This document shows, piece by piece, positions 56,353-63,525 of a stretch of DNA of 64,000 nt (the stretch's first letter is position 1; every line of letters starts with the position of its first letter). The position numbers and the translations under genes are program-made. The DNA is from Halobacillus fulvus (GTDB lineage Bacteria > Bacillota > Bacilli > Bacillales > Halobacillaceae), in contig SCFO01000003.1 of assembly GCA_004078665.1 (NCBI GenBank), positions 62,001 to 126,000 of the forward strand, in the 5' to 3' direction. The notes beneath the pieces were generated by a model. That model was not told where the DNA came from, ran no database searches, and was given only the letters and a program-made list of their open reading frames with translations.

Positions 56353-56463
56353 GGACGGGAAATGACTCGCTTTCCATGGGCGGGCGCTGAGCTTCCTCGT
56401 CGCAAGCTCCTGCGGGATCTCACCCTGCCCTTCCTCCCGTAGGAGTCTCGCAATTTCCCGTCC
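56353..56463. repeat. dispersed intergenic repeat element (Bacillaceae type)
   Basis: Bounded by perfect 11-base inverted repeats GGACGGGAAAT and ATTTCCCGTCC, with GC-rich interior containing TGACTCGCTTTCC, TCCTGCGGGATCTC and GGAGTCTCGCAA. This kind of unit recurs between genes in many Bacillaceae genomes and I recall it as a conserved structured DNA/RNA repeat; the remaining copies would be outside the window. Confidence 0.6.
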
Positions 56464-56733
56464 CTCCTTCCAGAAATGGTCGAACGGGAACATTTTTATA
56501 GATGATATTCAGATGAGGATAGCAGTGAATCTGCAGGGAGAAGGAACTGATAAAGACTTCATCAAGTCTACTACGAATGAAGGTTGCTGGTATTCTTTAG
56601 AGGAAAGCACGATTTCATTGCCTTTCTCTTTAATTCAGTCAGATCCAGAAATGAGAATGATCGAAAGGATTTGTCCGTGAGTGGTGGCGCTCATTCGGCT
56701 GTTTCTATTAAATGAATAAATCTCAAAAAAACG

Positions 56734-56751
56734 GTTGAATTTTTATTCGTG
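56734..56751 (-). promoter_or_regulatory. ARG box (AhrC/ArgR operator)
   Basis: GTTGAATTTTTATTCGTG, reverse complement CACGAATAAAAATTCAAC, against B. subtilis ARG box CATGAATAAAAATKCAAK: 16 of 18. It overlaps the -35 (TTGAAT) of the promoter. Confidence 0.7.
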
Positions 56752-56763
56752 TATATGTATGAT
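56735..56763 (+). promoter_or_regulatory. promoter of yjiH-like gene
   Basis: TTGAAT, exactly 17 bases, TATGAT at 56758-56763. Confidence 0.65.
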
Positions 56764-56799
56764 GAGGAAACAGTTCAAAAATGATTAAATATACAAATT

Positions 56800-56817
56800 A
56801 ATGAATAAAAACAAAAA
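56800..56817 (+). promoter_or_regulatory. second, weaker ARG box
   Basis: AATGAATAAAAACAAAAA, 13 of 18 to the ARG box, immediately upstream of the AAAGGAGG ribosome site. Paired sites are usual for hexameric ArgR. Confidence 0.4.
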
Positions 56818-56831
56818 AAGGAGGAACTGTC

Positions 56832-58217
56832 GTGGCTATTCCTAAAACAAAAGCTGCAGAACCTGTATCTTCATCATCCACTTATACTTTACAGCAATAT
56901 TTAAAATTCATTCTTCCTTCCCTGATCGGTGTCCTATTGTTTCTCGTTCCCGTTACTAGCGATGGACGGGTTACCATTGGACTTGGCGTGATGGCGGATG
57001 CTCTGCAAGCAGCTATCGGAGAACAAATTCCTCTGATTATGACGAGCGTAATCGCCATTTCAGCTCTCGGAAGTCTTTTAGTAAAAGCAATGCCTGCTCA
57101 AATTAAACAAATGAAGGCTGTTTCTTTGTTGTTTGATGTCCATCCTTTATGGATCGGGCTAAGACTCATCGGTGCCTTGTTCGCAGTCTTCACTTTAGTG
57201 GGAATCGGACCTTCCGTAATCCAGTCTGAATTTACGGGTGGTGTCGTTTTATACGATCTTATCCCCGTCTTGATGGTTTGGTTTTTATTTGCAAGTTTAT
57301 TCATGCCATTGTTGCTAGAATTCGGTTTGATGGATTTTATTGGTACGGTTGTAAGAAAGGTTATGCATCCTTTATTCAAATTGCCCGGTCGTTCTTCAGT
57401 CGATGCGATGGCTTCCTGGATGGGAAGTGGAACGGTTGGTGTCCTGTTAACGACTCAACAATACGAAAATGGTTACTATTCAAAGCGTGAAGCGGCTGTC
57501 GTTGCCAGTAACTTTTCGATCGCATCGATCGCTTTCAGCTTAGTGATTGCAAGCTTTTTGTCGATTGACCATATGTTTGTATCCTTTTACTTTACAGTTG
57601 TGGTCTGTGGAATCGTGGCGGCCATCATCTGCCCTCGTATTCCGCCTTTATCCTGGAAGAAGGATACGTATTATGAGCCTGTCGGAAAACAAATGGCTGA
57701 AGAAGTGCCTGAGGGAGTCTCCACTTTCCGTTGGGGTGTCGATCAGGCCGTAAGAAAAGCGGGACAAGTAAAAGGAGCGGGAGAGGTCGTTAAAAAAGGT
57801 CTCTATAATGTTGCGGATATTTATCTCGGGCTGATTCCGCTTGTCATGGCACTTGGAACGGTTGCCTTAATGATCGCCGAGTTTACGCCGATATTCACGT
57901 ACCTTTCGTACCCGTTCATTCCACTTTTGAACCTGCTTCAAATTCCTGAAGCAAGTGCAGCCGCTCCAGCTATGATTGTTGGATTTGCGGACATGTTCCT
58001 TCCGGCCGTCATCGGCAGTGGAATCGAATCTGAACTGACACGTTTCATTATCGGTGTCATGTCGCTGACTCAGTTGATTTACATGTCAGAGATCGGAATT
58101 CTGCTTATTAAATCTAAGATTCCTGTGAATATTTTAGAGTTGTTTGTCATTTTCCTTCAAAGAACGATCATTACATTGCCTGTAGCGGCATTGATGGCTC
58201 ATCTGTTTTTCTTTTAA
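56832..58217 (+). CDS. YjiH-like GATE/nucleoside-recognition membrane protein
   Basis: 461 residues, about ten to twelve helices in two halves, each with a GATE-type core: FGLMDFIGTVVRKVMHPLFK then GSGTVGVLLTTQQYENGYYS, and AAPAMIVGFADMFLPAVIGSGI. YjiH-family transporters have no firmly known substrate. GTG start at 56832, AGGAGG upstream. A promoter with two ARG boxes precedes it, so AhrC/ArgR regulation and a role in basic amino acid or peptide metabolism are suggested. A strong terminator follows. Confidence 0.88.
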   Translation: MAIPKTKAAEPVSSSSTYTLQQYLKFILPSLIGVLLFLVPVTSDGRVTIGLGVMADALQAAIGEQIPLIMTSVIAISALGSLLVKAMPAQIKQMKAVSLLFDVHPLWIGLRLIGALFAVFTLVGIGPSVIQSEFTGGVVLYDLIPVLMVWFLFASLFMPLLLEFGLMDFIGTVVRKVMHPLFKLPGRSSVDAMASWMGSGTVGVLLTTQQYENGYYSKREAAVVASNFSIASIAFSLVIASFLSIDHMFVSFYFTVVVCGIVAAIICPRIPPLSWKKDTYYEPVGKQMAEEVPEGVSTFRWGVDQAVRKAGQVKGAGEVVKKGLYNVADIYLGLIPLVMALGTVALMIAEFTPIFTYLSYPFIPLLNLLQIPEASAAAPAMIVGFADMFLPAVIGSGIESELTRFIIGVMSLTQLIYMSEIGILLIKSKIPVNILELFVIFLQRTIITLPVAALMAHLFFF

Positions 58218-58238
58218 TATCGAATCGTGTACGAACGA

Positions 58239-58285
58239 AGCTCGCGCATCGGGAAGGCTGTCCTTCCGATGCGCGAGCTTTTTCT
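58239..58285 (+). terminator. terminator of yjiH-like gene
   Basis: AGCTCGCGCATCGG/CCGATGCGCGAGCT with T-run. Confidence 0.95.
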
Positions 58286-58372
58286 AATGATCAAACCCTT
58301 AAACGCCGATCGTTTTCCATATTGAACATTGAAAATAAACAATAAACAAATGTATGATAAAAGAAACGAAAT

Positions 58373-58388
58373 GTTCTCTTAATGGAAC
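58373..58388 (+). promoter_or_regulatory. SinR-like operator (GTTC-N8-GAAC) upstream of beta-helix gene
   Basis: GTTCTCTTAATGGAAC. The first half is the exact SinR half-site GTTCTYT. About 31 bases upstream of the proposed start. Confidence 0.6.
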
Positions 58389-58418
58389 GTATGGTCATAC
58401 GAAAGGAGGAGTGAACCG

Positions 58419-59378
58419 ATAAAAGCGAAATGGTTCTTTCTTATATTATTATCTCTCTGTGTAGGCATGCTGGTCAGTTATTTTCTATTTTATGAGGAAG
58501 AAACCATCGATTATGTCTCGGTTGAAAGCTTCGGGGCAAGTGGAAATGATTCAATGGATGACGCAGAAGCTATTCAGGCTGCAATTGACTATAGCTATGA
58601 GAACAAGGCCGGAAAGGTGTTATTGAAGAGTCGGCATGAATATGTGCTGAAGAGTGGACTTGTGCTGAAGGAAGGTGTCCAGCTTGAGTTCGGCCATCAC
58701 GCTTCGCTTCTTGTCAATGGTGATTTTCGTGTGATGGAAATTGAAAAAGGGGCTTCGGTTATGTACGGGCAGATTAAGGTGGTCTCAGCAGACTTTGATT
58801 CTGATGTCATTTATTTGGACGGGAACCAACAATTCTGGTCATGGGATCAAACGAAAATAGTAGGACTCACACTGATTAATACGACCGAAACACACAAGGG
58901 AACAGGATTGCTTTTACAGGCAGACAGTGGAGGAGAATTCATTAGTTTCGCTCTATTTGAAAACGTCACGGTCGCGGGGTTTCATACGGGAGTCAAATTA
59001 GAAGCGGGTCTTCCAGATGAGGATGAGGTGACGTTTATTAATGGGAACCGTTTCCTCCATCTGACGGTAGATGATAGTGTCCATGCTATTGAGTTCGACA
59101 GCTCTCGAACCGTTCCGAATGAGGTTTCAGGCAATCAGTTCAGTAACCTTCAAATCCAGCTTTCTGCTATTTCCGACAAAGCAATGATCGTGACTGGTTC
59201 TGATAATCGTGTAGACGGTGTGGTATGGGATGTGGAAAAATTTGCAGCAGACAAACAGGTGCTGGAATTTACGGATCAGTCGTTACGCAATGTGATCGAC
59301 ATGAATGTGAGCGACCGTTTTATATCGGACAATGGGGAGCTGAACGAGTATCGCACCGTTTTTGATGGAGAGTCATGA
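58419..59378 (+). CDS. membrane-anchored right-handed beta-helix protein (pectate-lyase-like)
   Basis: 319 residues if started at ATA, see below. N-terminal signal anchor KAKWFFLILLSLCVGMLVSY, then a pectate-lyase-superfamily N-terminal motif (YVSVESFGASGNDSMDDAEAI) and a beta-solenoid rich in Asn/Asp turns. Such proteins modify or bind polysaccharide; a role in the exopolysaccharide locus that follows is likely. The AAAGGAGG ribosome site is nine bases before ATA (58419), which gives a perfect signal anchor, whereas the first ATG (58467) cuts it. ATA is a rare start, so this is either a real unusual start or a sequencing/point change. Confidence 0.72.
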   Translation: MKAKWFFLILLSLCVGMLVSYFLFYEEETIDYVSVESFGASGNDSMDDAEAIQAAIDYSYENKAGKVLLKSRHEYVLKSGLVLKEGVQLEFGHHASLLVNGDFRVMEIEKGASVMYGQIKVVSADFDSDVIYLDGNQQFWSWDQTKIVGLTLINTTETHKGTGLLLQADSGGEFISFALFENVTVAGFHTGVKLEAGLPDEDEVTFINGNRFLHLTVDDSVHAIEFDSSRTVPNEVSGNQFSNLQIQLSAISDKAMIVTGSDNRVDGVVWDVEKFAADKQVLEFTDQSLRNVIDMNVSDRFISDNGELNEYRTVFDGES

Positions 59379-59379
59379 C

Positions 59380-59395
59380 CTTCATTATATAGAAC
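59380..59395 (+). promoter_or_regulatory. imperfect SinR-like element
   Basis: CTTCATTATATAGAAC, one mismatch to GTTC-N8-GAAC; together with 59502-59516 it shares the 15-base direct repeat TTATATAGAACAAAA. Confidence 0.3.
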
Positions 59396-59469
59396 AAAAG
59401 AAGAATTTTTTATTCGCCAAATTTCCATATTTCATAGGGGTTTCCTGTCAATTTATGCATTTTCGAGAG

Positions 59470-59498
59470 TTGACATAAAAGCACCTATATTATATAGT
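59470..59498 (+). promoter_or_regulatory. promoter of capD-like gene
   Basis: TTGACA, 17-base spacer, TATAGT. Confidence 0.6.
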
Positions 59499-59512
59499 TC
59501 GTTATATAGAAC
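59497..59512 (+). promoter_or_regulatory. SinR-like operator upstream of capD-like gene
   Basis: GTTCGTTATATAGAAC, GTTC-N8-GAAC, placed at the end of the promoter where a bound repressor would block transcription. Confidence 0.55.
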
Positions 59513-59540
59513 AAAATGTTTAGAAAAGAGGTGGCAAAGT

Positions 59541-61397
59541 ATGATCACAGCTTACAAAGTAAGGCTTCTATTGCTAGCTTCCACTGACTTCCTATTCATC
59601 GCGATGTCTGTCTATGTGACGTACATTTTATTGGACACTTCGATCTTTGGTGGGGAATGGTTACTCTTAAGTACGATCGGATTGCTGTTTCTCTTTCATC
59701 ATTTGTACAGCTTTACTTTTCGCATGCATAAGAAGAAATGGCGGTATGCGGGAATGGAGGATTTAATGGGATTGTTGCTAATCGGTTCCCTATCTGTCGG
59801 ATCATTGGCAATGGTCCAGTTCCTAATCGGAAACGAATGGCTTCCTCAATTTCTAATTGTATTGTGGTTGATTTATGTTTTGGCTATAGGTGGATCTAGA
59901 ATCTTCTGGCGGTATTACCACACGTATGGGTGGAAGAAGATATGGCAAGGGAAGAAAGGCTCAAGGGAAGGCGGGGATCAACCTGCATCACAAAGGACGT
60001 TGATTGTGGGGGCAGGTGCTGCTGGGCGTATGCTTGTCAAAGAAATTAAAGCATCGAAAGACTTGGAAACGACGATAGTGGGGTTTGTAGACGACGACCC
60101 GCGCACCCATCGTCTCACGATTAATGGATGTCCTGTTTTAGGGGCAACCAACTTAATAGACAAGCTCGTGAAGGAGAATAACATTAATCATATTGTCATT
60201 GCGATGCCTTCGATCAGTCGTAAGAGGTTAGGGGCGATCATCAACGAAGCGAAGGCGGTGGTGCAAAATGTACAAACGTTACCGATGATAGAAGATATCG
60301 CCTTCGGAAAAGTGTCTGTCAGTCAAATCCGTGATGTTCAGATTGAGGATCTTTTAGGAAGAGATCCTGTCGAGCTCGATCTTCATGCGATCGAATCAGA
60401 AATTCGAGGGCAAACGGTTTTAGTTACCGGTGCTGGAGGTTCGATCGGTTCTGAAATTTGTCGTCAGATCGTTCAGTTTCAGCCAGAACGTCTCATCTTA
60501 CTTGGTCACGGTGAAAACAGTATCTACTCGATTCATATGGAATTGACACAGCTAAAGGTCGCGACAGCGTTCATTCCTGTCATCGCGGATGTTCAGGACC
60601 GAAAAAGGATTTGCGAAGTGATCGAGGAGTATCGTCCGGCTTACATTTACCATGCTGCCGCCCATAAGCACGTGCCGTTGATGGAAGGCAACCCGAAGGA
60701 AGCGGTCAAAAATAATGTCGTCGGTACAAAAAACGTAGCGGAAGCGGCGGATATGTTCGGGGTGAACACGTTCGTCCTCGTCTCTACCGATAAGGCGGTC
60801 AATCCCCCGAATGTCATGGGGGCGACGAAACGGCTCGCTGAAATGATTGTTCAATCCTTGAGTCGTGTGAGCTCCACTAAATTTGTGGCGGTTCGTTTTG
60901 GTAATGTACTGGGGAGCAGAGGGTCTGTCATTCCACTTTTTAAACAGCAAATTGCAAGAGGAGGACCTGTTACCGTCACCCATCCTGATATGACGCGGTA
61001 TTTTATGACGATCCCAGAAGCTTCACGTCTTGTACTGCAAGCAGGAGCGCTAGCAAACGGCGGGGAAATTTTTGTCCTCGATATGAATGAGCCGGTCAAA
61101 ATCGTGGACTTGGCGAAAAATTTAATTCACCTGTCTGGATTTAAAGAGGATGAAATTGGGATTGAATATACAGGGATACGTCCCGGTGAGAAGTTGTATG
61201 AAGAGCTGCTTTCGGAGAAGGAAGTACACAGAGAGCCGGTTTTTCCGAACATCCTGATTGGTAAAACAGTAGAATTCAGCCAAGAATCGCTCTATACCTT
61301 TATTCAGTACTTTGAAAGCTTGAGTGAGGAAGATGTGAAGCGTTATGCGATTGAGCTGGCCAATTCACAGGTTCCATTCAATCTAATCGCCAAATAA
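59541..61397 (+). CDS. polysaccharide biosynthesis NDP-sugar dehydratase (CapD/EpsC/FlaA1-like)
   Basis: 618 residues. N-terminal four or five membrane helices, a first Rossmann domain (LIVGAGAAGRMLVKEI at about residue 155), then the catalytic Rossmann domain: GAGGSIGSEICRQI near residue 297, TDKAVNPPNVMGATKR holding the Ser/Lys-type catalytic residues and RFGNVLGSRGSVIPLF. Family enzymes make UDP-4-keto-6-deoxy sugars for exopolysaccharide. GAGGTGG before the ATG. First enzyme of the plus-strand EPS locus. Confidence 0.92.
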   Translation: MITAYKVRLLLLASTDFLFIAMSVYVTYILLDTSIFGGEWLLLSTIGLLFLFHHLYSFTFRMHKKKWRYAGMEDLMGLLLIGSLSVGSLAMVQFLIGNEWLPQFLIVLWLIYVLAIGGSRIFWRYYHTYGWKKIWQGKKGSREGGDQPASQRTLIVGAGAAGRMLVKEIKASKDLETTIVGFVDDDPRTHRLTINGCPVLGATNLIDKLVKENNINHIVIAMPSISRKRLGAIINEAKAVVQNVQTLPMIEDIAFGKVSVSQIRDVQIEDLLGRDPVELDLHAIESEIRGQTVLVTGAGGSIGSEICRQIVQFQPERLILLGHGENSIYSIHMELTQLKVATAFIPVIADVQDRKRICEVIEEYRPAYIYHAAAHKHVPLMEGNPKEAVKNNVVGTKNVAEAADMFGVNTFVLVSTDKAVNPPNVMGATKRLAEMIVQSLSRVSSTKFVAVRFGNVLGSRGSVIPLFKQQIARGGPVTVTHPDMTRYFMTIPEASRLVLQAGALANGGEIFVLDMNEPVKIVDLAKNLIHLSGFKEDEIGIEYTGIRPGEKLYEELLSEKEVHREPVFPNILIGKTVEFSQESLYTFIQYFESLSEEDVKRYAIELANSQVPFNLIAK

Positions 61398-61430
61398 TAT
61401 CTAGAAGGTTTAGGAAGGGGAGGGACGGAT

Positions 61431-62669
61431 GTGAAGGATATTGTAATCGTCGCAAACTATTGTGAATTTCCAAGTGAAAAAGGGAACAGCCGGTTTACCT
61501 ATTTGGCAGATTTATTAGTCGACCGGGGGTTTCAGGTGGAGATCGTGACCTCCGCTTTTTCCCATAAAACAAAGAAGGCTCGTCAATTGCCGATCAGTGA
61601 CCTCCGTTATCAGACGACGTTTATTGATGAGCCAGGTTACAGCCGAAACATCAGTCTCAAAAGGCTTTACAGCAGTGAGCGGATGAGCCGGAATGTCATG
61701 AAGTATTTGAATGAAAGAAAGCGTCCGGATTTGATTTACTACCCTTTTCCTCCGATATCGATTGGGAAGAGGATCGCCAAATATGCAGCCCAGCATGACA
61801 TTCCGTTCGTAGTAGACATACAGGACCTGTGGCCCGAAGCCTTCCGAATGGTGTTTAATATTCCATTTATAAGTGATGGGTTGTATTATCCATTTGAGAG
61901 AAATGCAAACAAGATTTATAAGCAAGCAGACGCGTTAATTGCTGTCTCCGAGACCTATTTGTCGAGGGGTATGAGCGTGAACCGAAAAGATAAAAAAGGA
62001 ACGACCGTGTTCTTAGGAACCGATTTAAGACGGTTCGATTCATATGTGAAAGCAAAAGAACAAGTAGCCTTGAAGCAAGAGGGGATACGGGTCGCTTATA
62101 TAGGGACACTTGGTAGCAGCTACGACATCAATTTAGTGTCGAAAGCGGTGTACTTGCTCAAAAAGAAAGGGATTCATAACCTTCAGTTCATCGTAATCGG
62201 AGATGGGCCGAAGCGGAAATCCTTCGAAGATTATGCTAAGGAATTGAATATTAAAGTGGAGTTCACAGGGATGTTGACTTACGAAGAGATGGTGAAAGAA
62301 TTAACCAATTGCGATATTGCGGTAAACCCGATCGTCAAAGGAGCTGCGCAAAGTGTCATTAACAAAGTCGGGGATTACGCAGCAGCTGGCCTCCCGGTTT
62401 TGAACACACAGGAAAATGAGGAATATAGAAAAATTGTCGAGAATCGAGGGATCGGGATCAATTGCAAAACCGGCGATGCGGAAGACTTAGCCAACCAACT
62501 GGAAAAGTTGTGCTATGATTCGGAACGACGTGCCGTGATGGGGCGAAATAATCGGGTGTTCGCAGAAGAACGTTTTGATAGAAAATACACATATCTCGAT
62601 ATAGTAAAAGTGATTGAAGAACTTACAAAATCGCAGGTATCCGATAAAGGAAAAGTGAAAGAAAGATAA
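61431..62669 (+). CDS. GT4 glycosyltransferase (WbuB-like)
   Basis: 412 residues of GT-B fold. N-terminal acceptor domain (VVDIQDLWPEAFRMVFNI is the WbuB-type stretch), C-terminal donor domain with FIVIGDGPKRKSFEDYA and the motif EEMVKELTNCDIAVNPIVKG followed by NKVGDYAAAGLPVLNT, where the family E-x7-E-like nucleotide-binding region is found. Transfers a sugar in exopolysaccharide assembly. GTG start at 61431 with AGGGGAGGG upstream, 33 bases after the dehydratase. Confidence 0.9.
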   Translation: MKDIVIVANYCEFPSEKGNSRFTYLADLLVDRGFQVEIVTSAFSHKTKKARQLPISDLRYQTTFIDEPGYSRNISLKRLYSSERMSRNVMKYLNERKRPDLIYYPFPPISIGKRIAKYAAQHDIPFVVDIQDLWPEAFRMVFNIPFISDGLYYPFERNANKIYKQADALIAVSETYLSRGMSVNRKDKKGTTVFLGTDLRRFDSYVKAKEQVALKQEGIRVAYIGTLGSSYDINLVSKAVYLLKKKGIHNLQFIVIGDGPKRKSFEDYAKELNIKVEFTGMLTYEEMVKELTNCDIAVNPIVKGAAQSVINKVGDYAAAGLPVLNTQENEEYRKIVENRGIGINCKTGDAEDLANQLEKLCYDSERRAVMGRNNRVFAEERFDRKYTYLDIVKVIEELTKSQVSDKGKVKER

Positions 62670-62697
62670 AGGGAAAGCTTATTTTTTTACCCTTTAA

Positions 62698-62736
62698 GTT
62701 CTTATTAAAGAACAAAACGCATTATTTGTTCTTTAA
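62698..62736 (+). promoter_or_regulatory. SinR-like operator cluster upstream of chain-length regulator
   Basis: GTTCTTATTAAAGAAC at 62698-62713 (GTTC-N8-GAAC), overlapping a perfect inverted repeat TTAAAGAACAAA/TTTGTTCTTTAA (62705-62716, 62725-62736), the right arm of which contains GTTCTTT. Confidence 0.65.
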
Positions 62737-62787
62737 AAAGCGATTTTGAAGTTATGGTTTACAAATTAAACAAATGGTGGGATCAAA

Positions 62788-63525
62788 ATGGGCGAACAGA
62801 TGGATTTAAAGTCTTTTCTGACGACAGTAAAAAAGCGATTCAAGGCGATGATCATTACAGCACTCAGTATTGTACTACTCTCGGGATTTGTCAGCTTTTT
62901 CGTCATGAAGCCAACATACGAAGTCATTCAGAACATAGTCATCGGGAATTTGAATGTGGAAGGTGGATACGGTCAGGAGCTCAACATGCTTCTCGCATCA
63001 ACGATTGACTTTATCAAGAGCCCCAGCGTATTGAACACGGTGACGGATCAGACTTCGCTGACTTATGAAGAAGTCAACGAAATGGTTGTCGTCCGGAGTA
63101 ATAATGATTCCCAAATCATCAACGTTGTGGTCAGAAGCTCGGACCCTGATCAGGCCCAGCAAGTGGCCGATTTAGTTGTCATGACGACGGTAGATAAAAT
63201 GAACAGCTTGTTCGGTGTCCAAGACATCACTGTACTAAGTGACCCTGCGGGAGATAATCAGGCCCAGCAAGTAGGCGGCTTCGTTCTGAATATTGGAATC
63301 GGTTTTGTAGTCGGATTGTTGGCAGGTATTGGAGTCGCGATGTTCCGTGAACACCTTGACGACTCAGTTTCCACTGGAAAAGAAGTGGAGGACCTTTTGC
63401 ACATCCCTGTCTTGGGTGAAGTGGATATGAAAAAGCGGTCGGGACGTTCTAAAAAAGGCGATCCCGTCGAATTAGAAAATGATTTAGACGTAGCTAAGAA
63501 GAAAAGGGGGCAAATCAGTGTTTAA
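62788..63525 (+). CDS. Wzz/YveK-type chain-length determinant, tyrosine-kinase modulator
   Basis: 245 residues. Two membrane helices flank an extracytoplasmic domain: MIITALSIVLLSGFVSFFVM near the N-terminus and VGGFVLNIGIGFVVGLLAGI near residue 175, with the Wzz-type Pro-containing run SDPAGDNQA before the second. The cytoplasmic tail (SKKGDPVELENDLDVAKKKRG) is the kinase-activating segment in BY-kinase systems. The 3' end overlaps the kinase gene by eight bases, so the two are coupled. Its ribosome site is weak (GGTGGG), perhaps compensated by leader structure. Confidence 0.88.
   Translation: MGEQMDLKSFLTTVKKRFKAMIITALSIVLLSGFVSFFVMKPTYEVIQNIVIGNLNVEGGYGQELNMLLASTIDFIKSPSVLNTVTDQTSLTYEEVNEMVVVRSNNDSQIINVVVRSSDPDQAQQVADLVVMTTVDKMNSLFGVQDITVLSDPAGDNQAQQVGGFVLNIGIGFVVGLLAGIGVAMFREHLDDSVSTGKEVEDLLHIPVLGEVDMKKRSGRSKKGDPVELENDLDVAKKKRGQISV

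Larger units (their letters stand above)
56284..56831. other. intergenic region upstream of yjiH-like gene
   Basis: About 550 bases. Contains a Bacillaceae dispersed repeat (56353-56463), a stretch of open frame without ribosome site, and from 56700 the ARG-boxed promoter of the next gene. Confidence 0.6.

Noticed and set aside
56496-56682. Open frame MRIAVNLQGEG between repeat and yjiH-like gene
   Set aside because: No ribosome site and no recognised family; too weak to call even as a pseudogene.
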